A stretch of 46,804 nt of DNA from Chloroflexota bacterium (GCA_022568195.1 JADFFS010000009.1:1-46804); one strand, 5' to 3'; shown: positions 15,234 to 23,270, numbered from the stretch's first letter. The notes: generated by a model not told the origin, from the letters alone. Translations and numbers: made by a program.

Positions 15234-15992
15234 ATGACAGATTACCTGTTGGTTCACGGCGCGGGACAGGGCGCGTGGAGTTGGGGGTCGGTATGGGGCT
15301 ACCTGACCGCGCCCACAGAGCACCCTCCCCGGCTGTATACGCCTCGTCGGGCGAACCGGGTACTTACCTTGGATTTGCCGGGCCACGGCGCCGACGCCGA
15401 TGGGGACACCGGCGATGTCCGGCTGGAAGAGTGCGTGCATGCGATTACGCGGGCTGTGGAGCGGGAGGAGTTGAAGGACTTGGTCTTGGTGGGACACGGT
15501 TTCGCTGGGGCTCTGGTCCTCCAAGCCGCCGGGCAACTGCCCCAACCGCCGAAGCGCATTGTATTGGTTGCCGGCATGGTGCCCCATTACCAGCGGACCA
15601 TGCTAAGTGTGCTCCCCAAGCGGACCAAGGCCAGCTTCCGGTTGTTGTCGACCTTAAGCAAGCTGACCGGCGGAGACCTTAGGCTGCCCCGGCCGGTGAT
15701 TAACAGCTACTTGTGCAACGGGATGGACCCAATGGAAGTCGTCCGGGTGTTGGGATTTTTTGGACCCATACCGACCAGGGTGTTGAACACCCGGTTGACC
15801 CTTGACCCGCCGGAGCCGGCCAGCCCGGTCACCTACATTGTGCTTACCCAGGACAGGATCATTCCCGCGGAGCTGCAAAAGAGAATGGCCCAGCGTGTTC
15901 CGGGGGTGGAGTTGGTGGAGGTGGACTCCTGTCACCAGGTTATGCAGTACAGGCCCAAGGAGCTTGCCGAGATTCTGCTGGCTTACGCCTAA
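15234..15992 (+). CDS. Alpha/beta-hydrolase fold protein (plant-esterase-like), nucleophile replaced by Gly
   Basis: 252 residues. It begins with VHGAGQGAWSW, the oxyanion-region signature of the salicylate-esterase/hydroxynitrile-lyase-like group. The nucleophile elbow reads GHGFAG where GHSxxG is expected, so Gly89 stands in for Ser. Asp207 (LTQDRIIP) and His234 (DSCHQVMQ) of the triad remain. It is probably not a standard esterase; ligand binding or unusual chemistry is possible. The codon GGT differs from the Ser codon AGT by one base, so a sequencing error is a weak alternative. It follows selA but has its own promoter candidate. Confidence 0.8.
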   Translation: MTDYLLVHGAGQGAWSWGSVWGYLTAPTEHPPRLYTPRRANRVLTLDLPGHGADADGDTGDVRLEECVHAITRAVEREELKDLVLVGHGFAGALVLQAAGQLPQPPKRIVLVAGMVPHYQRTMLSVLPKRTKASFRLLSTLSKLTGGDLRLPRPVINSYLCNGMDPMEVVRVLGFFGPIPTRVLNTRLTLDPPEPASPVTYIVLTQDRIIPAELQKRMAQRVPGVELVEVDSCHQVMQYRPKELAEILLAYA

Positions 15993-16034
15993 ACCGATTA
16001 CATCCACCTTCGAGCGAACTTTTTTCAAAATAGA

Positions 16035-16061
16035 AACCCCTCACCTCCAAGGCGAGGGGTT
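16035..16061 (-). terminator. Terminator after groEL
   Basis: AACCCCTC and GAGGGGTT form an 8-bp stem around 11 nt. On the minus strand it is followed by TCTATTTTG, a U-rich tract, which suits groEL. The stem can also serve the convergent hydrolase gene. Confidence 0.75.
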
Positions 16062-16080
16062 GCCCCGATGCAATCGGGGC
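16062..16080. repeat. Dispersed palindrome, copy with GCA loop
   Basis: Perfect GCCCCGAT / ATCGGGGC arms around GCA, abutting the groEL terminator stem. Confidence 0.75.
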
Positions 16081-16161
16081 CTGGGTGCGGGGATCGGCAT
16101 ATGGGGATTCGATGTAAGGAGCATACCCCCGCACCGGGCACTTTGATCTCGGCGGGATGCC

Positions 16162-17772
16162 CTAGAACCCGTGGGTATGTTCCGGAGCGGTCTCCTCCAC
16201 CTTCTCCTCAGTGATCAGGGACTGGGTGGTTAGAATCATCGAAGCGACGCTGGCGGCGTTTTCCAGGGCCACCCGGGCTACCTTGGCCGGGTCGACGATT
16301 CCCTTGGCCATCATGTCGCCAAACTCGTTGCGCTGCGCATCGAAGCCGTAGGTTGCGGACTCATTGCGCTTGATTTGGTCCAACACAACGGCGCCTTCCT
16401 GTCCGGAGTTGCCGGCGATGATGCGAACGGGTTGCTCCAGCGCCACGCGTAGTATGTTGGCAGCCACACTCTCATCTCGAACAAAGTCGACGCTATCCAG
16501 GGCCGGTAAGGCCCGTATATAGGCCACTCCGCCGCCGGGTACGATGCCTTCGTCCACAGCGGCCCTGGTGGCCGACAAGGCATCCTCCATCCGTTGCTTG
16601 CGCTCTTTAAGCTCCGGCTCGGTGGCGCCACCGACCTTGATTACAGCCACGCCGCCGGACAGCTTGGCCATGCGCTCTTGTAGCTTCTCCTTGTCGTATT
16701 CCGAGGTGGTCTCCTCAATCTGCACCTGAATCTGGTCCACCCGACCTTTTATCAGTTCTGAGGAGCCCTTGCCGTCGATGATTGTGGTCTTGTCTTTGGT
16801 CGAAATCACTCTTCGGGCCTGCCCCAGGTCCTCGGTAGTGGTCAGGTCCAGTTTGCGGCCGGTTTCCTCGGATATGACCTGGCCGCCGGTTAAAATAGCG
16901 ATATCTTCGAGCATGGCCTTGCGCCGGTCTCCAAACCCGGGGGCTTTGATCGCCAGACAGTTCAGGGTGCCGCGCATTTTGTTGACCACCAGTACGGCCA
17001 AGGCTTCGCCGTCCACGTCCTCGGCGATAACCACCAGGTTTCGAGACACCTGGAGGTTCTTCTCCATGATGGACACCAGGTCGGCCACGGCGGATATCTT
17101 TTTGTCGGTAACCAGGATGTACGGGTCTTCGATAATCGTTTCCATGCGCTCCGGCACGGTTACAAAGTAGGGGCTGATGTAGCCGCGGTCGAAGCTCATG
17201 CCGTCAACGTACTCGGTCTCGGATTCTATGCTCTTGCCCTCTTCAATGGTGATAACCCCGTCCCGTCCGACGTGGTCCATCACTTCGGCGATCATGTCCC
17301 CAATGGCAGTGTCATTGGCGGAAATTCTCGCCACCTGCGCCGTGTGTTCCTTGGTCTCCACCGGGGTAGACAGCTTTTCGATGGCTGCTACCAGGGCCAC
17401 CACCCCTTTGTCGATGCCCCGCTTGATGGCCATGGGATCGTAGCCCGCAACCACGTTCTTGATGCCCTCGCGGACCATCGCCTGGGCCAGCACCATGGCG
17501 GTGGTGGTACCGTCGCCGGCGGCATCGTTGGTCTTGGTGGCTGCCTCTTTTATTAGCTGAGCGCCCATATTTTCGAAGGAATCAGGGAGATCGACTTCCT
17601 TGGCGATAGCCACGCCGTCGTTGGTAATGACGGGAGCCCCCCACTTTCTCTCCAACACCACGTTCTGGCCCTTGGGACCCAAAGTCAGCCTCACCGCGTT
17701 GACCACGGAATCGATGCCATGCATGAGGAATGTTTGCGCTTCTTCATCGCGAACTATCTGTTTCGGGGGCAT
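16162..17772 (-). CDS. groL: Chaperonin GroEL (60 kDa, group I)
   Basis: 536 residues; the ATP-driven folding chamber subunit. Conserved stretches include [35 protein letters not shown] near the N-terminus, [13 protein letters not shown] in the ATP site, [13 protein letters not shown], and [15 protein letters not shown]. The C-terminus ends in HTHGF instead of the Gly-Gly-Met repeats seen in most group I chaperonins. AGGAGGT lies 9 nt before the ATG. The gene sits directly after a damaged groES, so this chaperonin probably works with a GroES made elsewhere, or is a secondary copy. No CIRCE (HrcA) operator was found upstream. Confidence 0.97.
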   Translation of the reverse strand: MPPKQIVRDEEAQTFLMHGIDSVVNAVRLTLGPKGQNVVLERKWGAPVITNDGVAIAKEVDLPDSFENMGAQLIKEAATKTNDAAGDGTTTAMVLAQAMVREGIKNVVAGYDPMAIKRGIDKGVVALVAAIEKLSTPVETKEHTAQVARISANDTAIGDMIAEVMDHVGRDGVITIEEGKSIESETEYVDGMSFDRGYISPYFVTVPERMETIIEDPYILVTDKKISAVADLVSIMEKNLQVSRNLVVIAEDVDGEALAVLVVNKMRGTLNCLAIKAPGFGDRRKAMLEDIAILTGGQVISEETGRKLDLTTTEDLGQARRVISTKDKTTIIDGKGSSELIKGRVDQIQVQIEETTSEYDKEKLQERMAKLSGGVAVIKVGGATEPELKERKQRMEDALSATRAAVDEGIVPGGGVAYIRALPALDSVDFVRDESVAANILRVALEQPVRIIAGNSGQEGAVVLDQIKRNESATYGFDAQRNEFGDMMAKGIVDPAKVARVALENAASVASMILTTQSLITEEKVEETAPEHTHGF

Positions 17773-17811
17773 TGGGTGTCAACCTCCTGTAATAGTGAAA
17801 AATCGAGGGGC

Positions 17812-18024
17812 TCAGGAAACCTTGGCCAGTATGTCGTTGGTGCTCAACACCAACAACTCTTCGTCTGCCACTTGTATTTCGGTACCAGCGAATTTGGAAT
17901 AGATGATTTTGTCTCCTACCGCGACCTCCATGGCCAAACGCTGGCCGTTGGGCAGGCACCGTCCGGGCCGGCGGCATCTCCAGGACTGACAAGGCCATCC
18001 TATTTCTGTCGGCCAGGGCGCCAT
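17812..18024 (-). pseudogene. groES: groES remnant, N-terminal half missing
   Basis: The last 52 residues of this frame are clear GroES: PGRCLPNGQRLAMEV then VGDKIIYSKFAGTEI and NDILAKV. GroES is normally 95-100 residues, so about 45 N-terminal residues should precede. The 18 residues in frame are unlike GroES and no mobile loop (the part that grips GroEL) exists in any frame. The DNA still spells LADR in another frame (CTGGCCGACAGA), which is the normal N-terminal motif, and a VL(E) segment in that frame sits only about a dozen codons later. This fits an internal deletion plus frameshifts. A co-chaperonin cannot be made from it unless the assembly is wrong. Confidence 0.7.
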
Positions 18025-18119
18025 TTTATCGATGGATACCCTGAAATCAGGTCAGTGATTGCCAGGTAACCCAGGGCCGCTAATCGCTAATAAGGATAAG
18101 GCGACCGGATTCGCTGGTC

Positions 18120-18350
18120 AAGGGCTTGCGGGTGGGAAAGCTGTCTTTCGATTGTCACCCCGAGCCCTTCGACTCCGCTCAGGGTAAACTCCACGAGGGG
18201 TCTGGGGCGATGCGGGGCAATTGCCCAACCCCAGATGCTTCGCCGCTGCGGCTGGCTCAGCATGACATTTTCGTACCAAAGACATCTGCGTGTTGGTGGC
18301 GTTCCCTGCTTCGGCCTTAGATAATCGAAAGGGCTTGCGGGTGGGGAAAG
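18120..18350. repeat. Miniature palindromic element flanked by direct repeats
   Basis: Two near-identical 21-22 nt direct repeats (AAGGGCTTGCGGGTGGG(G)AAAG, 18120-18140 and 18329-18350) bracket the region. Inside are 9-bp inverted repeats CTTTCGATT (18145-18153) and AATCGAAAG (18323-18331), then TGTCA...TGACA (18153-18157, 18263-18267) enclosing TCTGGGG...CCCCAGA (18201-18207, 18229-18235). The inner part matches the design of the element at 36523-36608. Confidence 0.65.
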
Positions 18351-18385
18351 GGTTAGAGGCGGCTTATTCGCAGGCATGGCCCTCG

Positions 18386-18394
18386 TGCTAGACT
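18386..18394 (+). promoter_or_regulatory. Extended -10 before the EndoQ-like gene, predicted leaderless
   Basis: TGC-TAGACT ends 6 nt before the ATG at 18401 and no ribosome-binding site is present. This matches the arrangement at brnT (TGC-TAGCCT, 6 nt, GTG). Confidence 0.45.
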
Positions 18395-18400
18395 GGCGCC

Positions 18401-19642
18401 ATGAGTTTCGCCGCGGACCTGCACCTCCATTCCCGCTACGCCTACGCCTGCAGCAAGAACTTGTCCCTGGAGAACATGGCCACTTGGGCCAAGCTCAAGG
18501 GGCTCGACCTGCTGGCCACGGGGGACTTCACCCATCCCATGTGGCGGCAGGAGTTGCGGCAAAAATTGGAAATGGTTTCTGGAGGGCTGTTCGTCTTCCA
18601 AGGGGTCCGATTCGTCCTGGGTACCGAGGTAAGCTGCGTTTACTCCCAGGGAGGCCGAGCCAGACGAGTCCACGTGTTGCTGTTGGCCCCAGATTTCGCC
18701 ACCGTGGACCGGCTTTGCCTGGCCCTGGGCGAAGGCGGCAGCAAGCTGGAAGGGGACGGCCGGCCTACTCTCCGGATGTCTGCCCGGGACTTCACTGCCA
18801 TGGCGCTGGAGATCAATCCTGAATGTATTGTCATACCGGCCCACGTGTGGACGCCTTGGTATGGGATGTTCGGGTCCAAATCAGGATTCGATAGTTTGGA
18901 AGAGTGCTTTCTGGATATGGCCCCACGAATCCGCGCCGTGGAAACCGGTCTTTCCAGTGATCCGGCCATGAACTGGGCAATCCCCGAGCTAGAGGACCGG
19001 GCCATTGTGTCTTTCTCCGACGCCCACTCCCTGCCCAAGATGGGCCGTGAGGTCACCGTCTTCGAGGGTGACCTCAGCTACCCAGGGTTGGCCCAAGCCC
19101 TGGCAACAAACGGGGTGGCCTATACGGTGGAGTTCTATCCGGAGGAAGGCAAATACCACTACAGCGGGCACCGGAAATGCGGGGTTCGCCTTTCTCCCGA
19201 GGACATCCGGCGGATGGGGACCAGGTGCCCCAGCTGCGGCCGGCCCCTCACCTTGGGGGTATTGCACCAGATCCGGCAGGCCTCCTGCCTGTCCGCCGGC
19301 ATGAGTGACGCCCTGATAGATGGTGATGGGTTCATTCGGTCGGCCAGGGGACGGCCCCCCTTCATGCGGCTTGTTCCCCTATTGGAGATAATCGCCGAAA
19401 ACTTGGGCCGCGGTACAGCCAGCAAGGGCGTGCAGCAGGAGTACCTGCATGTGGTGCGCGAGCTGGGCGGAGAGTTGCGCGTGTTGGCCCACGCAGGGGC
19501 CGCTGACCTGGAAGCGGCGGCCGGGGAACGCATAGCCCAAGGGATCCTGAAAGCCAGGCTGGGGGACGTAACGGTGGAACCTGGGTACGATGGGGTGTAC
19601 GGAACGGTGCGGGTGTGGCCCGATGCACCCCCAACGCGGTAG
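18401..19642 (+). CDS. Endonuclease Q-like PHP-domain protein
   Basis: 413 residues. EndoQ nicks DNA 5' of deaminated bases such as uracil and hypoxanthine; it was described in Thermococcales and occurs in some bacteria. The PHP metal site shows as ADLHLHS (His8, His10), LATGDFTHPMW, TEVS, IPAHVWTPW, AVETGLSSDPAMNW and SFSDAHSLPKMGRE. A zinc-finger-like segment follows (KCGVRL...TRCPSCGRPL, about 262-287), as in EndoQ. The C-terminus has VEPGYDGVYGTVRVW, another EndoQ-type ending. The general alternative is an uncharacterised PHP hydrolase, but the order of motifs favours EndoQ. The gene stands alone with its own promoter. Confidence 0.8.
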   Translation: MSFAADLHLHSRYAYACSKNLSLENMATWAKLKGLDLLATGDFTHPMWRQELRQKLEMVSGGLFVFQGVRFVLGTEVSCVYSQGGRARRVHVLLLAPDFATVDRLCLALGEGGSKLEGDGRPTLRMSARDFTAMALEINPECIVIPAHVWTPWYGMFGSKSGFDSLEECFLDMAPRIRAVETGLSSDPAMNWAIPELEDRAIVSFSDAHSLPKMGREVTVFEGDLSYPGLAQALATNGVAYTVEFYPEEGKYHYSGHRKCGVRLSPEDIRRMGTRCPSCGRPLTLGVLHQIRQASCLSAGMSDALIDGDGFIRSARGRPPFMRLVPLLEIIAENLGRGTASKGVQQEYLHVVRELGGELRVLAHAGAADLEAAAGERIAQGILKARLGDVTVEPGYDGVYGTVRVWPDAPPTR

Positions 19643-19686
19643 TCAGCTATCAGCCTTCAGCTTTCAGCCTGACCGCTGATAGCTGA
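19643..19686. repeat. TCAGC-rich inverted repeat at the 3' ends of two convergent genes
   Basis: TCAGCTATCAGC (19643-19654) and GCTGATAGCTGA (19675-19686) are perfect 12-bp inverted repeats. The repeat begins on the base after the EndoQ-like stop codon, and the last ten codons of the secreted protein on the other strand lie within it. Related units occur at 43193-43344. Confidence 0.8.
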
Positions 19687-21735
19687 ACGCTCGGCCCCCA
19701 ACACCAGCCGGTGTGCTCGCTTGGTGGACGGGTCGTAAATAGCCACGCGTACCCGGTCTCCGACTTGGAGGTCCTGCAGTCGAAGGCCCCTTTGGCCCCG
19801 CCGGGAAATTTTCGGTGGCCTTGAGTCGGGGAACATTAGCCGCACTGTCTCCCCGCTTCGCGTGGTGATGGTAATCGCGCGGTCGTCTCTGCCGATCGCG
19901 GTTATTTCACCCCTGGTCTGAGAGATGTGGGTGGGTTCTAGGAAAAGGCGCAGCGCCCGCCCGGAGATCGGGTCATAAAAGCCGTTCTTGATTCTTAGCC
20001 CCTCCACGATGCCATCGGGGCCGGCCTGGAGTTTAAACCCGGGCGCCTGGTTGAGCTGATTCAATTGCGTGTCGCCGTCGATGGTCAGCGTCACAATTTC
20101 CAATTTGCTGGTTAGTACTGTGACCTGGACCGGTTGGCCGTCCTTCCGCGGAAGGATTACGCCCCTAATAATCCCCCGGATGGGGGCTGGATTGGGAGAC
20201 CTTAGGCTTAGCAAATCCAGGGCGGGCGCCCCGATGCTATCGGGGAAGTAGCGGGAGTTGGCGCGAACCCTGTCGCCCAACCGCACCTCGTTTATTGAAA
20301 CCTGCCGCCCGTCGCGCCGGATCACCGTATCTTCGGTCCGGGAAAATGTCTGGATTTGGCCTTCCCTGGTCATGATGGACAGGTTGCCGGTTGCGACTTT
20401 TGACACGAAACTATGAACTATGCCCGAGACGAACTTCCGGCCGGTGGTTTCCACAAGAGTGTCCAACTCGGCTAGTTCCAGGGACGCCGGGTCGAAGATG
20501 GCCGTGACCTGTTGGTCCAAGAAATCCCTTCCCACGCTGGTGGGACGTCCGGCGCCCAGGATTAAGCTTTTCTCAGATAGCGTTAGGACCACGGTGCTGC
20601 CGGTTGCCGAATCCTGGATGGTGATTCGCTGGGGTCCAGTGGCTGCCAGGTCCAAACCCGTGACGGCGCCGGTGATTTCGCCAGGGTCGTCTATGGACAA
20701 CAGGGACAACAGCGCCCGGGCAGATTGGCGCGACAACGTTTCTCCCGGCAGGACTTGAATTTGGGAAGCGGACCGGTTTTCCAGGTCGTAACGAACGATC
20801 ACCCGGCTGGCCAAGTCCAATTGGGAGAACCCGATACTTCTGCCCCGGAAATTGATGCCGGTCTCGCGGGAGACCGCCACTTCCACCGCGGGCAGACCCT
20901 TAGGTTGTACGGTTATCCTGCGCAGGTCTTGGTCGATGGACGTGACCAATCCTGAAACCTGGGCCGAAATAGGACCGGCATTGAACCTTCGCAGGCTCTC
21001 ACCGTAGGTATCCCGCGCCGCCTGTAGCGCCTGTTGGAGTTGGGCCTGTTCGGTTGGAGAAGCTTGCTGTGACAGCCGTCCCAGTACGGTTAAATGGCGG
21101 GAGCTGTGGTCGGCCAATCGTTGCCGCAGTGCCGCCAGCTTGGATTCCTCATTGGAATCCTCCGCTTGCTCCAGGGCAGCGCGGATCCGGCCCAGAGTCT
21201 TTAAAGCCGGTTGCAGCGCCGTGATCAGCAGAGTCCCGGATTCTGGGTCCTGGTCCAGCACGGCGGTAACTAATTCGCCGGGGCGAATCGTTTCGAGGCC
21301 GGTCAAAGCCGTGGCGGAGATTTGCCTTCCCTGGCCGTCCCTGATGGTCAGCCCCCAATCCTCCACCACCGAGGTCACAACCCCGGTGAAGTGGCGAGAA
21401 CGCACGGGCCGACTCGGCTTGACTAGGATACTGATCGCCCTGCCATCGGACACTAGGACCGCCACGTGGTCGCCGGGAGCAAGGTCCTCCACCGACGATC
21501 CATCTCGGCCCGGCATGCGCACCGTGGTTGCCTCGGTGGCGCTGAACTCCACCAAGCCGGACTCGGTTTTCAGGGTGATGTCCGTCTCTCCGGCCACGGC
21601 CCGTGGGTGATTGCCGGATACTTCGGTCACCGTGCCAAACAGTCCTATCCGTGGGGATTGCCCCGGTCCGGCGGCGTGAACCTGGCCAGCCAGAGTCACC
21701 GCCAAAATGATTGCGATAATTCCAAGTTTGGCCAT
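19657..21735 (-). CDS. Secreted protein with repeated DUF5666-like beta domains
   Basis: 692 residues. A Sec signal peptide opens it (MAKLGIIAIILAVTLAGQVHA). The rest is a chain of small beta-rich units, each with a G-x-V-x-x-V start, a strand on the order of ITI...G, and a GDxVxV or GDRVRANS end, at roughly 30-150, 255-335, 350-430, 440-510, 520-600 and 610-680. Units of this type (DUF5666) look like OB/SH3-like folds and have no proven function. A helical stretch rich in Gln/Glu (about 180-250) separates the first unit from the others. GGGAGG lies 7 nt before the ATG. The last ten residues come from a palindromic repeat. A surface or envelope role is inferred only from the signal peptide. 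Confidence 0.7.
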   Translation of the reverse strand: MAKLGIIAIILAVTLAGQVHAAGPGQSPRIGLFGTVTEVSGNHPRAVAGETDITLKTESGLVEFSATEATTVRMPGRDGSSVEDLAPGDHVAVLVSDGRAISILVKPSRPVRSRHFTGVVTSVVEDWGLTIRDGQGRQISATALTGLETIRPGELVTAVLDQDPESGTLLITALQPALKTLGRIRAALEQAEDSNEESKLAALRQRLADHSSRHLTVLGRLSQQASPTEQAQLQQALQAARDTYGESLRRFNAGPISAQVSGLVTSIDQDLRRITVQPKGLPAVEVAVSRETGINFRGRSIGFSQLDLASRVIVRYDLENRSASQIQVLPGETLSRQSARALLSLLSIDDPGEITGAVTGLDLAATGPQRITIQDSATGSTVVLTLSEKSLILGAGRPTSVGRDFLDQQVTAIFDPASLELAELDTLVETTGRKFVSGIVHSFVSKVATGNLSIMTREGQIQTFSRTEDTVIRRDGRQVSINEVRLGDRVRANSRYFPDSIGAPALDLLSLRSPNPAPIRGIIRGVILPRKDGQPVQVTVLTSKLEIVTLTIDGDTQLNQLNQAPGFKLQAGPDGIVEGLRIKNGFYDPISGRALRLFLEPTHISQTRGEITAIGRDDRAITITTRSGETVRLMFPDSRPPKISRRGQRGLRLQDLQVGDRVRVAIYDPSTKRAHRLVLGAERSAISGQAES
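20229..20245. repeat. Dispersed palindrome inside a coding sequence, GCT loop
   Basis: CCCCGAT-GCT-ATCGGGG lies in the DUF5666-like gene and is read in frame as part of DSIGAP. It keeps the frame open. Confidence 0.7.
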
Positions 21736-21782
21736 TCAATAGCCTCCCGTTTCGATAGCCACCATCTAAGCGAGGTCGGTAA

Positions 21783-22424
21783 TCATGGGTTGGTGACCAA
21801 AAGCGGCCGCCCTCCCGGAATAAAGATCACCGTGCGGACCACCGACTGCTGTTCCCCGGTGATGGAGGTGGCGATTATCTCGATGGCCAGGGGATTCTCT
21901 TCCGGCGATATATATACCTCAATGGAGAACCTGCCGTCCGCCTCGGGAGTCACCAGGTCGCCATTCACGCTGAGTGTGGCGTCGGGGGACGTGAGTCCGG
22001 CTACAGTGACTGTGTCGCTGGCAACTATCATGTCTCCCCCGGGAGACGTAACTTCAAGCAGCAGCCCGGGCGTCGGTGCGATCGGGGTTGGAGATGGCAC
22101 CGTCGTAGCGGCCCGCGGGCCGGGTAATGGCGCCGGTGTGGGGAGCAGCGGGGGCGGCAGCGTAGCGGTAGGAGTCGTGGCTAAACCAGTGACTGTTGGG
22201 GAAGGCGCCGGTGTCGCTGTCGGCCTGGGCGAAGCGATGGGTTTGAGGGTCGCCGTGGGCTGGGGCAGTGGGGTGGCGGATACCGGAGCGGCATCCGACG
22301 GTGGTAACGTCGCTGTGGGAGAAATGGTGACATCTTGGCCCCCACAAGCTGCGGCCAAGGAAAGTAGCCCCACCCCGATGCAAATCGGGGCCAGCCACCT
22401 GCTGGGCAAGGTTCTAACCCACAT
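21783..22424 (-). CDS. Lipoprotein with Thr/Pro-rich linker and Ig-like beta domain
   Basis: 213 residues from ATG 22424. The signal is MWVRTLPSRW, a hydrophobic helix and LAAAC (Cys27), a good lipobox. Residues about 30-125 are a low-complexity Thr/Pro/Ala linker (TPAPSPT type), as in surface-exposed proteins of Gram-positive-like envelopes. The C-terminal 85 residues form a beta-sandwich-like domain (VTSPGGDMIVASDTVTVAG, then a TLSVNGDLVTPEADGRFSIEV segment) like bacterial Ig-like or glucodextranase-type modules. GGGGAGCGGGG precedes the ATG; the track start 16 codons upstream would displace the signal peptide. It lies 47 nt before the DUF5666-like gene and may be co-transcribed. Confidence 0.8.
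   Translation of the reverse strand: MWVRTLPSRWLAPICIGVGLLSLAAACGGQDVTISPTATLPPSDAAPVSATPLPQPTATLKPIASPRPTATPAPSPTVTGLATTPTATLPPPLLPTPAPLPGPRAATTVPSPTPIAPTPGLLLEVTSPGGDMIVASDTVTVAGLTSPDATLSVNGDLVTPEADGRFSIEVYISPEENPLAIEIIATSITGEQQSVVRTVIFIPGGRPLLVTNP
22373..22390. repeat. Dispersed palindrome inside the lipoprotein signal peptide, GCAA loop
   Basis: CCCCGAT-GCAA-ATCGGGG, read in frame as part of the hydrophobic signal helix (PICIGVG). This copy has a 4-nt loop. Confidence 0.7.
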
Positions 22425-22574
22425 CCCCGCTCCCCAGTAGCCGAAGCTACTAACCTCCCTTGGCGAACCCACAATTTGTTTTGAAACGACCTCAGAGGTC
22501 TTACAGTATAAATGATTATAGAGCGGTACGCGTAGCTGGCGGCGCGACGAGTTATATTAAAATCGGTCGCGATA

Positions 22575-22583
22575 TGCTAGAAT
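22575..22583 (+). promoter_or_regulatory. Extended -10 promoter of the rimI-coaE-AAA+ run
   Basis: TG-C-TAGAAT predicts a start near 22590, 27 nt before the rimI ATG. The -35 region is not conserved, as is common with extended -10 elements. Confidence 0.5.
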
Positions 22584-22616
22584 GTCCGCACCTTAAATCG
22601 GAATATTGCCGTTCAA

Positions 22617-23270
22617 ATGGACGTTATTCTCAGGCGCCTCCGAGCCGAGGATATCAGCCAGGTAGTCGAGATCGAACGAGAAGCGTTCTCTCCCCTCTGG
22701 GCTAGCACCCCCTTCAAACGCGAATTGAATAACCGCTACGCCAATTACCTGGTGGCTTGTCCCGACGCAGAGGTTGTGGAACACCCTGCCCCTCCCAAAG
22801 AGATAAAGGCAGATAGCCCTGTATCTCTGTGGGCTCGCTTGGCCAAGGGCGCTGGACGGTTGGTTGGGCGCGCACAGGGTGACAGTGCCCCCCAACCTCT
22901 CATAGCAGGCTACGTGAGCGTTTGGTACCAAGGAGAATCGGCCCACATTACCGAGATTGCTGTCCGGGAACATTTGCGCGGCAACGGAATCGGCGAGTTG
23001 TTGCTTATTGGGTCTCTTACCGCTGCGGTGGAATACGGCTCTCAAGTGATGACCTTGGAAGTCCGGGTTTCAAACTTCATCGCCCAACGTCTTTACGAAA
23101 AATACGATTTTAAGTCGGTGGCGATTCGCAAGGGATATTACTCTGATAACCGGGAAGATGCGGCGGTCATGACCACCAGCCCGATCCACAGTGATGAATA
23201 TCAGACCATGTTCCACGATCTGCAAGAGGCTTACCGTACCCGGTGGCGGGAGATCTCAATCCAGGAATGA
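22617..23270 (+). CDS. rimI: RimI-type GNAT N-acetyltransferase
   Basis: 217 residues. GNAT enzymes of this type acetylate the N-terminus of a ribosomal protein (S18 in E. coli). The start matches RimI (LRRLRAEDISQVVEIEREAFSPLW), and the acetyl-CoA loop is ITEIAVREHLRGNGIGELLL (R/Q-x-x-G-x-G/A form RGNGIG). EVRVSNFIAQRLYEKYDFKSVAIRKGYY closes the fold as in RimI. Usual RimI is about 150 residues; this one has an extra segment of about 45 residues between the early strands (about 50-95, rich in Pro and Lys/Arg) and a longer tail. The substrate is an inference. A promoter lies just upstream and coaE follows 270 nt later. Confidence 0.8.
   Translation: MDVILRRLRAEDISQVVEIEREAFSPLWASTPFKRELNNRYANYLVACPDAEVVEHPAPPKEIKADSPVSLWARLAKGAGRLVGRAQGDSAPQPLIAGYVSVWYQGESAHITEIAVREHLRGNGIGELLLIGSLTAAVEYGSQVMTLEVRVSNFIAQRLYEKYDFKSVAIRKGYYSDNREDAAVMTTSPIHSDEYQTMFHDLQEAYRTRWREISIQE

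Larger units (their letters stand above)
18025..18400. other. Intergenic region before the EndoQ-like gene
   Basis: No gene is supported in these 376 nt. Most of it is a repeat structure (see 18120-18350). The minus strand next to the groES remnant shows no CIRCE element and no convincing promoter. The right end holds the -10 of the EndoQ-like gene. Confidence 0.6.

Noticed and set aside
17744-17998. The 84-aa frame overlapping the groES remnant
   Set aside because: It reads through the groES DNA in a wrong frame; only the first residues recall the decayed N-terminal part.
18025-18120. CIRCE (HrcA) operator before groES/groEL
   Set aside because: The TTAGCACTC-N9-GAGTGCTAA pattern is absent; TTAGCGATTAGCGG is only a partial look-alike.
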